A stretch of 64,000 bases of DNA from Zobellella maritima. Its GTDB lineage: Bacteria > Pseudomonadota > Gammaproteobacteria > Enterobacterales > Aeromonadaceae. A program made the translations under genes and the position numbers. Shown here in pieces: positions 1 to 9,083 of the stretch (positions are counted from its first letter, which is position 1; each line of letters starts with the position of its first letter). The notes under the pieces were generated by a model, which saw nothing but the letters and a program-made list of their open reading frames with translations, did no database searches and was not told the origin of the DNA. The DNA lies in NCBI RefSeq assembly GCF_003075035.1, contig NZ_QCZE01000003.1:62001-126000 (forward strand), in the 5' to 3' direction.

Positions 1-839
1 GCATGCGCCAGGATCCGCGCCAGCGGCCTCATCCCTCGGGCCCGGGCGTCGGCTTCGTTCATCAACACCAGGGCCGAGCCGCCGTCGGAGATGGAACTGG
101 AGTTGGCGGCAGTCACTGTTCCCTCTTTGGCGAATGCGGGTTTGAGGTTGCGGATCTTGTCCGGCATGGCGTTACCCGGCTGTTCGTCCGTATCCATCAG
201 GACCAGGCCACTGCGGCCGGTGATCTCGACCGGGGCGATTTCCTCCTCGAAATCCCCGGCCTCGATCGCCCGCAGGGCACGACTCAGAGACTGCAGCGCG
301 AAATCATCCATCGCTTCCCGGCTGATGGCGAAACGGTCGGCCACCTGCTGGGCAAAGCTGCCCATCAAACCGCCCTGATAGGCGTCTTCCAGGCCATCAA
401 AGAACATATGATCAAGCAGCTGACCATGGCCCATGCGCAGCCCCTGCCGCGCCTTGGGTAACAGATAGGGGGCCTGGCTCATGTTTTCCATGCCGCCGGC
501 CACCAGCAGGCCGGCACTGCCGGCAAGGATTTGATCGTAAGCCAGCATCACCGCCTTCATGCCCGAGCCGCACATCTTGTTGACCGTGGTACAGCCGGTG
601 GTCACCGGTATCCCGGCCGCCAGGGCGGCCTGCCGGGCCGGCGCCTGACCCAGGCCCGCCGACAACACACAGCCCATGATGACTTCATCCACCGCTTCAG
701 GTGCAACGCCGGCCCGGGCCAAGGCAGCCCGTATGGCGACCGCCCCCAGCTCGGGTGCTCGTACCTGGCTCAGCCCCCCCAGCATGCCCCCCATTGGCGT
801 CCTGGCGGCGCCCACTATCACCACTGAGTTGCTGCTCAT
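1..839 (-). CDS. Acetyl-CoA acetyltransferase (thiolase), 3' part outside window
   Basis: The visible 279 codons are the N-terminal part of a thiolase, which condenses or cleaves acetoacetyl-CoA/acetyl-CoA in the cytoplasm. The start is ATG at 839 on the minus strand, giving MSSNSVVIVGAARTPMGG, the usual thiolase opening. The nucleophile cysteine lies in NKMCGSGMKA (about residue 90), and a degenerate thiolase block NSSSISDGGSALVL is near the window edge. The C-terminal Cys/His motifs lie beyond base 1. It is divergent from liuR and the liu operon, and the shared control region carries LiuR-like palindromes. It therefore probably handles acetoacetate or acetyl-CoA made by leucine breakdown; that role is inferred. 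Other 3-ketoacyl thiolases of the same fold cannot be excluded. Confidence 0.93.
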   Translation of the reverse strand, partial: MSSNSVVIVGAARTPMGGMLGGLSQVRAPELGAVAIRAALARAGVAPEAVDEVIMGCVLSAGLGQAPARQAALAAGIPVTTGCTTVNKMCGSGMKAVMLAYDQILAGSAGLLVAGGMENMSQAPYLLPKARQGLRMGHGQLLDHMFFDGLEDAYQGGLMGSFAQQVADRFAISREAMDDFALQSLSRALRAIEAGDFEEEIAPVEITGRSGLVLMDTDEQPGNAMPDKIRNLKPAFAKEGTVTAANSSSISDGGSALVLMNEADARARGMRPLARILAH

Positions 840-857
840 CTTGCCCCCGAAATATAA

Positions 858-871
858 CCTTTACGTAAAGG
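858..871. promoter_or_regulatory. 14-bp perfect palindrome, putative LiuR operator upstream of the thiolase
   Basis: CCTTTACGTAAAGG is a perfect palindrome whose ACGT core and TTTACG/CGTAAA arms match the second site near liuR. It lies about 20 bp upstream of the thiolase start codon. LiuR (MerR family) sites of this general form are known in gammaproteobacteria; assignment here rests on position and sequence similarity only. Confidence 0.6.
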
Positions 872-1013
872 ATTGATTGAAAAGCTAGCAAGTATCCCGC
901 CGATTAACAAGCAGTCGCCATTTAACAAACAGCCGCCAAATGTTACAAGAAATAACATAAAATACTTATTTATCAATAGTATACGCAAGTAAACATATAA
1001 CATAAAATAAACT

Positions 1014-1027
1014 TTACGTTTACGTAA
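1014..1027. promoter_or_regulatory. Putative LiuR operator upstream of liuR
   Basis: TTACGTTTACGTAA consists of two inverted TTACGT half-sites separated by TT. It sits in an A+T-rich stretch about 40 bp upstream of the liuR start, where a MerR-type regulator would bind its own promoter. The half-site is shared with the palindrome at 858-871, which suggests one regulator controls both divergent transcripts. Confidence 0.65.
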
Positions 1028-1067
1028 GAATAAAATAGCCTTAACGAGGAGGTGCGAGGGATTTGCC

Positions 1068-1520
1068 ATGATGATCAAAAAAACCTACTCAATCAGCGAA
1101 CTTGCCCGCGAGTTCGAACTCACCACCCGCAGCATTCGCTTCTATGAGGATCAGCAACTGTTGCACCCGGAGCACAAGGGCACTACCCGAATTTACAGCG
1201 CTCAGGACAGGGTGCGGCTCAAGCTGATCCTGCGCGGCAAGCGACTGGGCTTATCCCTGGCCGAAATCCGGGAGCTGTTTGAGCTGTGGGACGAGACCCC
1301 CACTGGCTGCGAAAAACAGCTGCTGCTGATGCTGACAACCATCGCATCGAGACGGGCCCAGCTTGAGCAGCAGATCAAGGATATCGCCATGGTGCAGCAG
1401 GAACTGGACATTGCCGAACAGCGTTGCGCCGAAGCCCTGGCCAAACTACGCCAGCAGATGCAGAAAGGCCGGACGCCCGCCCCGCTCAAGGGATCGGACA
1501 GCAAGAGGAAGGTAAGCTAA
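1068..1520 (+). CDS. liuR: MerR-family transcriptional regulator LiuR
   Basis: A 150-residue cytoplasmic DNA-binding protein. Residues about 6-75 form the MerR winged helix-turn-helix ([23 protein letters not shown], split here as [12 protein letters not shown] and [11 protein letters not shown]), followed by a long dimerisation helix (about 85-135) typical of the LiuR/CueR architecture. The start at 1068 follows GAGGAGG at about 1044-1050; a second ATG is next in frame. It is the first gene of the liu operon, one base before liuA, and is divergent from a thiolase. In Shewanella and Pseudomonas, LiuR regulates branched-chain amino acid breakdown. Two matching palindromes in the shared promoter region support the same role and autoregulation here. 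Confidence 0.9.
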   Translation: MMIKKTYSISELAREFELTTRSIRFYEDQQLLHPEHKGTTRIYSAQDRVRLKLILRGKRLGLSLAEIRELFELWDETPTGCEKQLLLMLTTIASRRAQLEQQIKDIAMVQQELDIAEQRCAEALAKLRQQMQKGRTPAPLKGSDSKRKVS

Positions 1521-1521
1521 G

Positions 1522-2688
1522 ATGATTGCTCAATATTCGGAATTGAATTTTGGCCTGGGTGAAACCATCGACATGCTGCGTGAACAGGTCAATGGCTTCG
1601 CCGCCCGGGAAATCGCCCCCCGGGCCGCCGCCATCGACCGGGACAACCTGTTTCCGGCCGATCTCTGGCGCAAGTTCGGTGACATGGGCCTGCTCGGCAT
1701 TACCGTAAAAGAGCAATACGGTGGTGTCGACATGGGCTACCTGGCTCATGTGGTGGCGATGGAGGAAATCAGCCGCGCCTCGGCGTCGGTGGCCCTGTCT
1801 TACGGCGCTCATTCCAACCTGTGCGTCAACCAGCTCCACAAAAACGGTACCGAGGCACAGAAACAAGCCTACCTGCCCGGACTGCTCAGCGGCGAACACA
1901 TAGGCGCGCTGGCCATGTCCGAACCCAATGCCGGCTCCGACGTGGTGGCCATGAAATTGCACGCCCGCAATGCCGGCGATCACTTTGTACTGAACGGCAA
2001 CAAGATGTGGATCACCAACGGTCCGGATGCCCACGTCTATGTGGTATACGCCAAGACAGACGTCAACGCCGGTGCTCGCGGCATCACCGCCTTTATCGTG
2101 GAACGGGGGGTCCCGGGTTTCAGCCAGGCACAAAAACTCGACAAGCTGGGCATGCGTGGCTCCAACACCTGCGAGCTGGTGTTTCAGGACTGCATGATCC
2201 CCAAGGAAAATATCCTGGGTGAGCCGGGAGGCGGCGTACAGGTATTGATGAGCGGGCTGGATCTGGAACGCCTGGTGCTCGCCGGCGGCCCCCTCGGCAT
2301 CATGCAGGCAGCCATGGATGTGGTGGTGCCCTATGTGCGGGATCGCAAACAGTTTGGCCAGGCCATCGGCGAGTTTGAACTGGTCCAGGGCAAACTCGCC
2401 GACATGTACAGCCGCATGAATGCCGCCAGGTCCTACGTTTATATGGTGGCCATGGCCGCCGACCGGGATCAGATCAGCCGCAAGGATGCCGCCGGCGTCA
2501 TCCTCTATGCCGCCGAAACGGCCACCCAAATAGCCCTGGATGCCATCCAGCTGCTGGGAGGCAACGGTTACATCAACGAATACCCCACGGGCCGGCTGCT
2601 GCGGGATGCCAAGCTGTATGAGATCGGCGCCGGCACCTCGGAGATCCGCCGCATGCTGATCGGCCGTGAACTGTTTCAGAACCGGTGA
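1522..2688 (+). CDS. liuA: Isovaleryl-CoA dehydrogenase
   Basis: A 388-residue FAD acyl-CoA dehydrogenase that oxidises isovaleryl-CoA to 3-methylcrotonyl-CoA in leucine catabolism. The acyl-CoA dehydrogenase signature [12 protein letters not shown] (about residues 131-142) is present. The block [15 protein letters not shown] near residue 249 carries the glutamate that is the catalytic base in isovaleryl-CoA dehydrogenases; most other acyl-CoA dehydrogenases have it elsewhere. The C-terminal [13 protein letters not shown] motif is also conserved. The start follows GAGGAAGG, and the gene is separated by one base from liuR. Length equals the family norm. Electrons would pass to ETF, which is not encoded in the window. 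Confidence 0.96.
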   Translation: MIAQYSELNFGLGETIDMLREQVNGFAAREIAPRAAAIDRDNLFPADLWRKFGDMGLLGITVKEQYGGVDMGYLAHVVAMEEISRASASVALSYGAHSNLCVNQLHKNGTEAQKQAYLPGLLSGEHIGALAMSEPNAGSDVVAMKLHARNAGDHFVLNGNKMWITNGPDAHVYVVYAKTDVNAGARGITAFIVERGVPGFSQAQKLDKLGMRGSNTCELVFQDCMIPKENILGEPGGGVQVLMSGLDLERLVLAGGPLGIMQAAMDVVVPYVRDRKQFGQAIGEFELVQGKLADMYSRMNAARSYVYMVAMAADRDQISRKDAAGVILYAAETATQIALDAIQLLGGNGYINEYPTGRLLRDAKLYEIGAGTSEIRRMLIGRELFQNR

Positions 2689-2852
2689 GGCAGATATATG
2701 AAACCAACCCACCGCTCCCGGCGCCGGCAGACACAACATGCCGACACGCAGCAAGTACATCCATGTATGCTCGACGGCGCCGTCCATGGCGCCAACGGTC
2801 GGCTTAGTTGTATCCTGCCATCGCCTCGTTCAAGCTTAGCTTGGAGTCAGCC

Positions 2853-4460
2853 ATGACCCTACTGATCAGCCAAATACAGCCAAAGTCGGACGAGTTTGCT
2901 GCCAACCGCAGGGCCATGAGCGAGGCCGTGCGGGAACTGCGTGAACGGGTGACCCGCATCGAGCAGGGCGGCGGCGAGCGCTACCAGCAGCGCCATCTGG
3001 CCCGAGGCAAGCTGCTGCCCCGTGAGCGCATCAACCGCCTGCTGGACGAGGGTGCGCCTTTCCTCGAGCTGTCTCAGCTGGCCGCCTACCAGGTTTACGA
3101 TGAAGAAGTGCCCGCCGCCGGCATTATCACCGGCATCGGCCGGGTCAGCGGCATCGAGTGCATGATAGTGGTCAACGACGCCACGGTAAAAGGCGGCACC
3201 TATTATCCGCTGACCGTGAAAAAACACCTGCGCGCCCAGGAAATCGCCGAGCAGAATCGCCTGCCATGCCTCTATCTGGTCGACTCGGGCGGCGCCAACC
3301 TGCCCCGTCAGGATGAAGTATTTCCGGATCGGGATCACTTCGGGCGCATCTTCTACAATCAGGCCCGCATGTCCGCCCAAGGCATCCCCCAGATCGCCCT
3401 GGTCATGGGCCTGTGCACCGCCGGTGGCGCCTATGTGCCGGCCATGGCCGACGAGTCCATTATCGTACGCAACCAGGGCACCATCTTCCTGGCCGGTCCG
3501 CCACTGGTGAAAGCCGCCACCGGCGAAGTGGTCAGTGCCGAAGAGCTGGGCGGGGCCGATGTGCACTGCAAGGTGTCGGGGGTGGCCGACCACTATGCGG
3601 AAAATGATGAGCACGCCCTGCAGATCGCCCGCCGCTGCGTCGCCCGCCTCAATCGACACAAACAACCGGGAATCCCCCTCGCCAAACCCGTCGAGCCCAG
3701 GTATCCCATAGACGAGCTGTACGGCATTGTCGGCACGGATCTGCGCAAGTCCTTCGAGGTGCGCGAGGTCATCGCCCGACTGGTGGATGGCTCCGAGTTC
3801 GATGAGTTCAAGCGTTATTACGGCCAGACCCTGGTGACCGGCTTTGCCCATATCCACGGTTACCCGGTGGGCATCATCGCCAATAACGGCATACTGTTCG
3901 GGGAGTCCGCGCTCAAAGGCGCCCACTTTATCGAGCTCTGCTGCCAGCGCAACATTCCCCTGCTGTTCCTGCAGAATATCACCGGCTTTATGGTCGGCCG
4001 CAAGTACGAGGCGGACGGCATCGCCAAGCACGGGGCCAAGATGGTGATGGCGGTGGCCTGCGCCAGGGTGCCCAAGGTCACCGTGCTGATCGGCGGCAGC
4101 TTCGGCGCCGGAAACTACGGTATGTGCGGCCGCGCCTACAATCCCGACTTCCTGTGGATGTGGCCCAACGCCCGCATCTCGGTGATGGGCGGTGAACAGG
4201 CAGCCGGTGTGCTCGCCACCGTCAAACGAGAAGGCATGGAACGGGCCGGCACCCCCTGGTCTGCGGAACAGGAAGCCGACTTCAGGCAACCGATCATCGA
4301 CAGCTACGAACACCAGGGCCACCCCTTCTATGCCAGCGCCCGGCTGTGGGATGACGGCGTTATCGATCCCGCCCAGACCCGGACCGTGGTCGCCATGAGC
4401 CTGTCGGCAGCCCTCAACAGGCCCGCGGCCGATACCCGGTTCGGTGTATTTCGCATGTAA
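2853..4460 (+). CDS. liuB: Methylcrotonyl-CoA carboxylase, carboxyltransferase (beta) subunit
   Basis: This 535-residue subunit transfers the carboxyl group from biotin to 3-methylcrotonyl-CoA, giving 3-methylglutaconyl-CoA. It carries paired crotonase-fold carboxyltransferase domains, including the [16 protein letters not shown] oxyanion region and the C-terminal [16 protein letters not shown] block. I chose ATG 2853 (MTLLISQ) because it follows TTGGAG at normal spacing and gives exactly the usual LiuB length; an in-frame ATG at 2808 would add 15 residues without a good ribosome site. The 164-bp gap after liuA contains a weak copy of a repeat (about 2770-2790) but no terminator, so it is probably still in the operon. 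Its partner is LiuD. Confidence 0.95.
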   Translation: MTLLISQIQPKSDEFAANRRAMSEAVRELRERVTRIEQGGGERYQQRHLARGKLLPRERINRLLDEGAPFLELSQLAAYQVYDEEVPAAGIITGIGRVSGIECMIVVNDATVKGGTYYPLTVKKHLRAQEIAEQNRLPCLYLVDSGGANLPRQDEVFPDRDHFGRIFYNQARMSAQGIPQIALVMGLCTAGGAYVPAMADESIIVRNQGTIFLAGPPLVKAATGEVVSAEELGGADVHCKVSGVADHYAENDEHALQIARRCVARLNRHKQPGIPLAKPVEPRYPIDELYGIVGTDLRKSFEVREVIARLVDGSEFDEFKRYYGQTLVTGFAHIHGYPVGIIANNGILFGESALKGAHFIELCCQRNIPLLFLQNITGFMVGRKYEADGIAKHGAKMVMAVACARVPKVTVLIGGSFGAGNYGMCGRAYNPDFLWMWPNARISVMGGEQAAGVLATVKREGMERAGTPWSAEQEADFRQPIIDSYEHQGHPFYASARLWDDGVIDPAQTRTVVAMSLSAALNRPAADTRFGVFRM

Positions 4461-4469
4461 GGAGGCCAT

Positions 4470-5309
4470 ATGAGCGACCATAGCAACCCGGTATTGTTGC
4501 GTTATCAGGAGCAGGGGATAGCCGAGCTTATCCTGAATCGGCCGGACAAACACAACGCCTTCGACGACCATATGATCCTCACCCTGATCGAGATGCTGGA
4601 ACAAACCGACAAGGATCCGCAGGTGCGCGCCCTGGTGCTGAGTTCCAACGGCGAGCACTTTTCGGCCGGGGCCGATCTGGTCTGGATGAAACGCATGGCC
4701 CGCAACAGCCGTCAGGAAAATATCGAAGATGCCCACCGCCTGGCTCGCCTGATGCGGCTGCTGAATCAGCACAGCAAACCCACCATCGCCCTGGTACAGG
4801 GCGCCGCCTTCGGGGGGGCCGTTGGCCTGGCCGCCTGCTGCGACCTGGTGATCGCCACCCGCCACAGCCGATTCTGCCTGAGCGAAGTCAGCATCGGCCT
4901 GATCCCTGCGGTGATCAGTCCCTATGTGCTGCGAGCCATCGGCGAACGACAGGCTCGTCGCTACTTCCTTACCGCCGAGCCATTCAGCGCCGAACAGGCC
5001 CTGGAGTTCGGCCTGGTTCACCAGCTGGTCGACGACGCCGGGCAGCTACCGGCGGCCTGCCGGTCGCTGGTGCAACGACTCGCCAACAACAGTCCACAGG
5101 CAATGCAGGCGGCCAAATCACTGATCTTCGCGGTCAGTCAGAAGCCGATCGACAATGCCATTATCGCCGACACCGCCCGCCGTATCGCCGATATCAGGGT
5201 CAGTGCCGAAGGCCAGGAAGGGCTGAGCGCCTTCCTCGGCAAACGCAAGCCCAACTGGATTCAGGAGAGCGACGATGTTCAGCAAGATTCTGATTGCCAA
5301 CCGGGGTGA
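4470..5309 (+). CDS. liuC: Methylglutaconyl-CoA hydratase (enoyl-CoA hydratase family)
   Basis: A 279-residue crotonase-fold enzyme that would hydrate 3-methylglutaconyl-CoA to HMG-CoA. Visible family features are the opening ILNRPDKHNAFDD, the oxyanion-hole segment SAGADLVWMK and the GAAFGGAVGLAACCD block. The start follows AAGGAGG, 9 bp after the liuB stop. The reading frame runs 35 bp into liuD, so the last residues are encoded in overlapping sequence; this makes the protein slightly longer than most homologues and suggests translational coupling. The specific substrate is inferred from operon position between the carboxylase subunits. Confidence 0.92.
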   Translation: MSDHSNPVLLRYQEQGIAELILNRPDKHNAFDDHMILTLIEMLEQTDKDPQVRALVLSSNGEHFSAGADLVWMKRMARNSRQENIEDAHRLARLMRLLNQHSKPTIALVQGAAFGGAVGLAACCDLVIATRHSRFCLSEVSIGLIPAVISPYVLRAIGERQARRYFLTAEPFSAEQALEFGLVHQLVDDAGQLPAACRSLVQRLANNSPQAMQAAKSLIFAVSQKPIDNAIIADTARRIADIRVSAEGQEGLSAFLGKRKPNWIQESDDVQQDSDCQPG

Positions 5310-7272
5310 AATTGCCTGCCGGGTGATCCACACGGCCCACCGCCTCGGCATACGCTGCGTCGCCGTATATTCCGAGGCCGACGCCCATGCCCGCCATGTG
5401 GCCATGGCCGACGAAGCCTTCCTGCTGGGCCCGGCACCCGCAGCGGAAAGCTACCTGCGGGCCGACAGGATCATCGAGCTTGCCAGGCAAAGCGGCGCCC
5501 AGGCCATCCACCCGGGTTATGGCTTCCTGTCGGAAAACAGCGAATTCGCCGACAGCTGCGCGCGCCACGGCCTGGTGTTTATCGGTCCGCCGGCCGCAGC
5601 CATTGCCGCCATGGGCTCCAAATCTGCGGCCAAGGCCATCATGCAGCGGGCGGGTGTCCCCCTGGTGCCCGGCTACCACGGTGCCGAGCAAAGCCCGGAG
5701 CGGCTGCGTGACGAGGCGGAAAGATGCGGCTTCCCCCTGCTGCTTAAAGCCGTGGCCGGCGGCGGCGGAAAAGGCATGCGGGTGGTCAACCATATTGACG
5801 AATTTGACGACGCCCTGGCCGCGGCACGGCGGGAAGCTCAAAATGCCTTCGGCAACCCGGACATGCTGCTTGAACGCTACCTGCACCGCGCGCGCCATGT
5901 GGAAATCCAGGTGTTTTGCGACCAGCATGGCAACGGCCTCTATCTGGCGGAGCGAGATTGCTCCGTGCAGCGCCGCCATCAGAAGGTGCTGGAAGAAGCC
6001 CCCGCACCCGGCCTGTCGGATGCCACCCGCCAAGCCATGGGCGAGGCCGCGGTCAGGGCCGCCCGGGCCATCGACTATGTGGGCGCCGGCACGGTCGAGT
6101 TCCTCTACCAGGGGGACGACGACTTCTACTTTATGGAGATGAATACCCGACTGCAGGTCGAACACCCGGTTACCGAAATGGTCACCGGCCTGGATCTGGT
6201 GGAATGGCAGCTGCGCGTGGCCGACGGCGCCCCCCTGCCACTCACCCAGCAACAGGTTCGGGTACGCGGCCATGCCCTGGAGGCACGTATCTACGCTGAA
6301 GATCCCGACCATGACTTCCTGCCAGCCACGGGCCGGCTGCATTACCTGCGCACCCCCGCCGAAAGCACTCATGTACGGGTGGACACCGGTGTGGTGGAAG
6401 GCGACGAGATCGGCATCCATTACGACCCCATGATAGCCAAGCTGATCGTCTGGGATGACAGCCGGGAGCAGGCCATCAATCGCCTGGTCCAGGCCCTGGA
6501 GCATTACCGCATCGGTGGCGTGAAGAACAACGTGCGCTTCCTTCATGCCCTGGCCGATGCCCAGCCATTCCGTCAGGCCGAGCTGGATACCGGCTTTATC
6601 GAACAGCACAGACCCTTGCTGTTCCCCCCCGCCCGGCTGGACCACCAGCGGGCCCTGGTCTTGTCCGCCGGTTTCTGGCTGGAAACCGCCAGGGCGGACA
6701 ACATCCGTGCAGGGGATCCCTGGTCGCCGTTCGGCTGCCAGAGCGGCTGGCGGCTGAATTCAGAATATGCCCGCCCCCTGTCACTGCGAGTCGGCGAAAC
6801 GGTGCATACCCTGACCATACGGTCACGACCGCCGGGCCATGAGATTGGTATCGATGGCAGTCTCTATTATCTGCAAGCCCGGCTACAGGATGACCGGCTG
6901 TCGGCGGTGGTCGACGGCCATACCCTGGATGTGCACGGCTGGCAGCAAGAGCATCAGCTGACACTGTTTTATGAGGGAGAAAGTTTTTCGTGCAGCCGGC
7001 ATGAGGAAAGCTTCGAAGTACAGCATGGCGACCTCGAAGGTAGCCTGCTGGCACCGATGAACGGGGTCATGGTGGCCGTGCTGGTCAAAAAGGGGGAAGC
7101 GGTATGCGCCGGTCAGCCCCTGCTGGTCATGGAGGCCATGAAGATGGAACACATCATCAAGGCCCCCAGAGACGGCATGGTCGGTGACATCTACTACCGG
7201 GAAGGCGAGCAGGTGGCCGAGGGCAGCGAGCTTGTCGTGCTGGAAAGTATCACAGAGGAGGGCAGCCGGTGA
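5275..7272 (+). CDS. liuD: Methylcrotonyl-CoA carboxylase, biotin carboxylase/BCCP (alpha) subunit
   Basis: A 665-residue biotin-dependent subunit that carboxylates its own biotin using ATP and bicarbonate. The order is biotin carboxylase N-domain (FSKILIANRGEIACRV, residues 2-110), ATP-grasp (about 115-320, with the glycine-rich AVAGGGGKGMRVV and FMEMNTRLQVEHPVTE), C-domain (about 335-440), a linker, and a C-terminal biotinyl domain with MEAMKMEH; the biotinylated lysine is residue 623. The ATG lies inside the end of liuC, and the stop overlaps the liuE GTG, so translation is probably coupled with both neighbours. Length fits the LiuD family. Confidence 0.96.
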   Translation: MFSKILIANRGEIACRVIHTAHRLGIRCVAVYSEADAHARHVAMADEAFLLGPAPAAESYLRADRIIELARQSGAQAIHPGYGFLSENSEFADSCARHGLVFIGPPAAAIAAMGSKSAAKAIMQRAGVPLVPGYHGAEQSPERLRDEAERCGFPLLLKAVAGGGGKGMRVVNHIDEFDDALAAARREAQNAFGNPDMLLERYLHRARHVEIQVFCDQHGNGLYLAERDCSVQRRHQKVLEEAPAPGLSDATRQAMGEAAVRAARAIDYVGAGTVEFLYQGDDDFYFMEMNTRLQVEHPVTEMVTGLDLVEWQLRVADGAPLPLTQQQVRVRGHALEARIYAEDPDHDFLPATGRLHYLRTPAESTHVRVDTGVVEGDEIGIHYDPMIAKLIVWDDSREQAINRLVQALEHYRIGGVKNNVRFLHALADAQPFRQAELDTGFIEQHRPLLFPPARLDHQRALVLSAGFWLETARADNIRAGDPWSPFGCQSGWRLNSEYARPLSLRVGETVHTLTIRSRPPGHEIGIDGSLYYLQARLQDDRLSAVVDGHTLDVHGWQQEHQLTLFYEGESFSCSRHEESFEVQHGDLEGSLLAPMNGVMVAVLVKKGEAVCAGQPLLVMEAMKMEHIIKAPRDGMVGDIYYREGEQVAEGSELVVLESITEEGSR

Positions 7273-8174
7273 GCCTGCCGGAGCGGGTAAGGTTGGTGGA
7301 GGTGAGTCCCCGGGACGGCCTGCAAAACGAGCCAGGGCCCGTGATTGCCACCGACATCAAGGTTGAACTGATCGACCGTCTGAGCCACTGCGGAGTGCGC
7401 CATATCGAGGCGGCCAGCTTCGTCTCGCCCAGATGGGTGCCGCAGATGGCCGACGGCGCTGCGGTGCTGGCCGGCATTGAGCGTGTCCCGGGCGTGGTCT
7501 ACGCGGCCCTGACGCCCAACCTGAAAGGGCTGGCTGCCGCCGCCGAGGCCGGTGCCGATGAAGTGGCGGTGTTTGGCGCCGCCTCCGACACCTTCACCCG
7601 CAAGAACATCAATTGTTCCATCGCCGAAAGCCTGGCCCGTTTTGCCCCCCTGGTGGAGCAGGCTCGCGCCCAGGGCCTGCGGGTGCGGGGCTATGTGTCC
7701 ACCGTGCTCGGTTGCCCCTTTGAGGGCGAGATAGCCCCGTCCAAAGTCGCTCTGGTCGCCCGGGAGCTGTATCAGATGGGCTGCTATGAAATTTCCCTGG
7801 GCGACACCATAGGGGTCGGCACGCCGCTCAAGGCCAAGCGTATGCTGGCGGCGGTGCAGCGGGAAGTGCCGGTCGAACACCTGGCTGCGCACTTTCATGA
7901 CAGCTACGGCCAGGCCCTTGCCAACCTGTATGCGGTGCTGGAAGAAGGTGTCGCGGTGATCGATGCCTCGGTCGCCGGACTCGGCGGTTGTCCCTATGCC
8001 AGGGGCGCCTCTGGTAATGTGGCCAGCGAAGACGTGCTTTATCTGCTGCAGGGACTGGGCATAGAAACCGGTATCGACCTGACGCGGCTCATCGAAACCG
8101 GCTGGTGGATAAGCCGCAAGCTGGGCCGGGAAAACGGCTCCAAGACGGGGAAGGCATTATGCCGATCCCGGTAA
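7269..8174 (+). CDS. liuE: Hydroxymethylglutaryl-CoA lyase
   Basis: A 301-residue TIM-barrel lyase that splits HMG-CoA into acetoacetate and acetyl-CoA, the last step of the leucine pathway. The N-terminal metal/substrate loop VSPRDGLQNE and the C-terminal signature GLGGCPYARGASGNVASED with its catalytic cysteine are intact. Translation starts at GTG 7269 in a GTGA overlap with the liuD stop, with GAGG just upstream. It is the last gene of the operon; acetoacetate must be activated by enzymes outside the window, and the divergent thiolase could then cleave acetoacetyl-CoA. Confidence 0.95.
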   Translation: MSLPERVRLVEVSPRDGLQNEPGPVIATDIKVELIDRLSHCGVRHIEAASFVSPRWVPQMADGAAVLAGIERVPGVVYAALTPNLKGLAAAAEAGADEVAVFGAASDTFTRKNINCSIAESLARFAPLVEQARAQGLRVRGYVSTVLGCPFEGEIAPSKVALVARELYQMGCYEISLGDTIGVGTPLKAKRMLAAVQREVPVEHLAAHFHDSYGQALANLYAVLEEGVAVIDASVAGLGGCPYARGASGNVASEDVLYLLQGLGIETGIDLTRLIETGWWISRKLGRENGSKTGKALCRSR

Positions 8175-8244
8175 ATATGTGATCATATTGGAAACAGTAA
8201 CCCAGAGTCGGCCCCCTCTGCTATAAGCCAATTGAGCCCTAATA

Positions 8245-8274
8245 ACTTAAAGGCGCCCACCGGTGCCTTTAAGT
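8245..8274. repeat. 30-bp inverted repeat between liuE and eda
   Basis: Ten-base arms ACTTAAAGGC and GCCTTTAAGT surround a ten-base centre that itself contains CACCGGTG. No T-tract follows on either strand, so it is a poor intrinsic terminator; it could be an operator or a structured 5' leader of eda. The 217-bp gap holds no ORF that I trust. Confidence 0.45.
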
Positions 8275-8391
8275 ATGGAGGCAACCCTTTTTCAGCCGCG
8301 GATCTTCAGCAGTTCCTCCTGCACATCATCCCACAGCGGCAGGCTTCCAGTGCGAAAAGCCGGCACCTCTATCTTTTATCAGGAGTAACCC

Positions 8392-9030
8392 ATGAGCTGG
8401 ACCCTTTCCCCCGCCGATGTCTTTTCCGCCTCCCCTGTGGTCCCGGTGATGGTGGTGGAAGACGCCGCCGATGCCGTACCCCTGGCCAAGGCCCTGGCCG
8501 CCGGCGGCATTACTGTGTTCGAAGTGACACTACGCTCTGCCGCGGCACTGGATGCCATCCGTGCCATCGCCCGCGCGCTGCCCGACGCCCTGTTGGGTGC
8601 CGGCACCGTACTCAACGTGGAGCAGTACGATGCTGCTGTGGCCGCCGGCGCCAAATTCGTGTTCACCCCCGGATTAACCCCGGACCTGCTCAGGCACGCC
8701 AAGGCCGGCCCGGTGCCGTTGATACCGGGCATCGCCACCGCCTCCGAGGCCATGCAGGCGCTGGAGCTGGACTACACCCACCTCAAGTTTTTCCCGGCGG
8801 AGATCAACGGCGGCGCCAAGGCGCTCAAGGCCCTGGCCGGCCCCCTGCCCCAGCTGCGCTTCTGCCCCACCGGCGGCATCAGCATCGCCAACGCCAGGGA
8901 CTACCTGGCGGTGACGTCGGTGATGACGGTGGGCGGTTCCTGGATGCTGCCGGCGGAACTGGTCACCGCCAGGGACTGGGACGGCATCACCCGCCTGGCT
9001 GCGCAAGCGGTGGCGGCGGTAAAGGGCTGA
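8392..9030 (+). CDS. eda: KDPG/KHG aldolase (2-keto-3-deoxy-6-phosphogluconate aldolase)
   Basis: A 212-residue class I aldolase that cleaves 2-keto-3-deoxy-6-phosphogluconate to pyruvate and glyceraldehyde 3-phosphate (Entner-Doudoroff) and may also act on 4-hydroxy-2-oxoglutarate. The Schiff-base lysine is in HLKFFPAE (residue 132), and the ITVFEVTLR and GAGTVL strands are conserved. The start follows AGGAGT at 8381-8386. It stands alone, without edd or zwf beside it, and converges on pgi with 53 bp between the stops. Pairing with pgi keeps it in a sugar-phosphate context. Confidence 0.94.
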   Translation: MSWTLSPADVFSASPVVPVMVVEDAADAVPLAKALAAGGITVFEVTLRSAAALDAIRAIARALPDALLGAGTVLNVEQYDAAVAAGAKFVFTPGLTPDLLRHAKAGPVPLIPGIATASEAMQALELDYTHLKFFPAEINGGAKALKALAGPLPQLRFCPTGGISIANARDYLAVTSVMTVGGSWMLPAELVTARDWDGITRLAAQAVAAVKG

Positions 9031-9083
9031 AGGGGAGAAGATGGAAGCCTATTCCTCTTCCGACTTCAAATCTCGAGCCAACC

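Noticed and set aside
1486-2787. Long minus-strand ORF (433 codons) opposite liuA
   Set aside because: Antisense shadow of liuA in G+C-rich DNA: low-complexity His/Gly-rich translation, no family resemblance, no ribosome site.
2859-5021. 720-codon minus-strand ORF opposite liuB and liuC
   Set aside because: Same cause: it mirrors the codon-position bias of the real genes and crosses the liuB-liuC junction without any domain.
5275-5309. Possible frameshift because liuC runs 35 bp into liuD
   Set aside because: Both frames keep full-length family domains; this is a normal coupled overlap.
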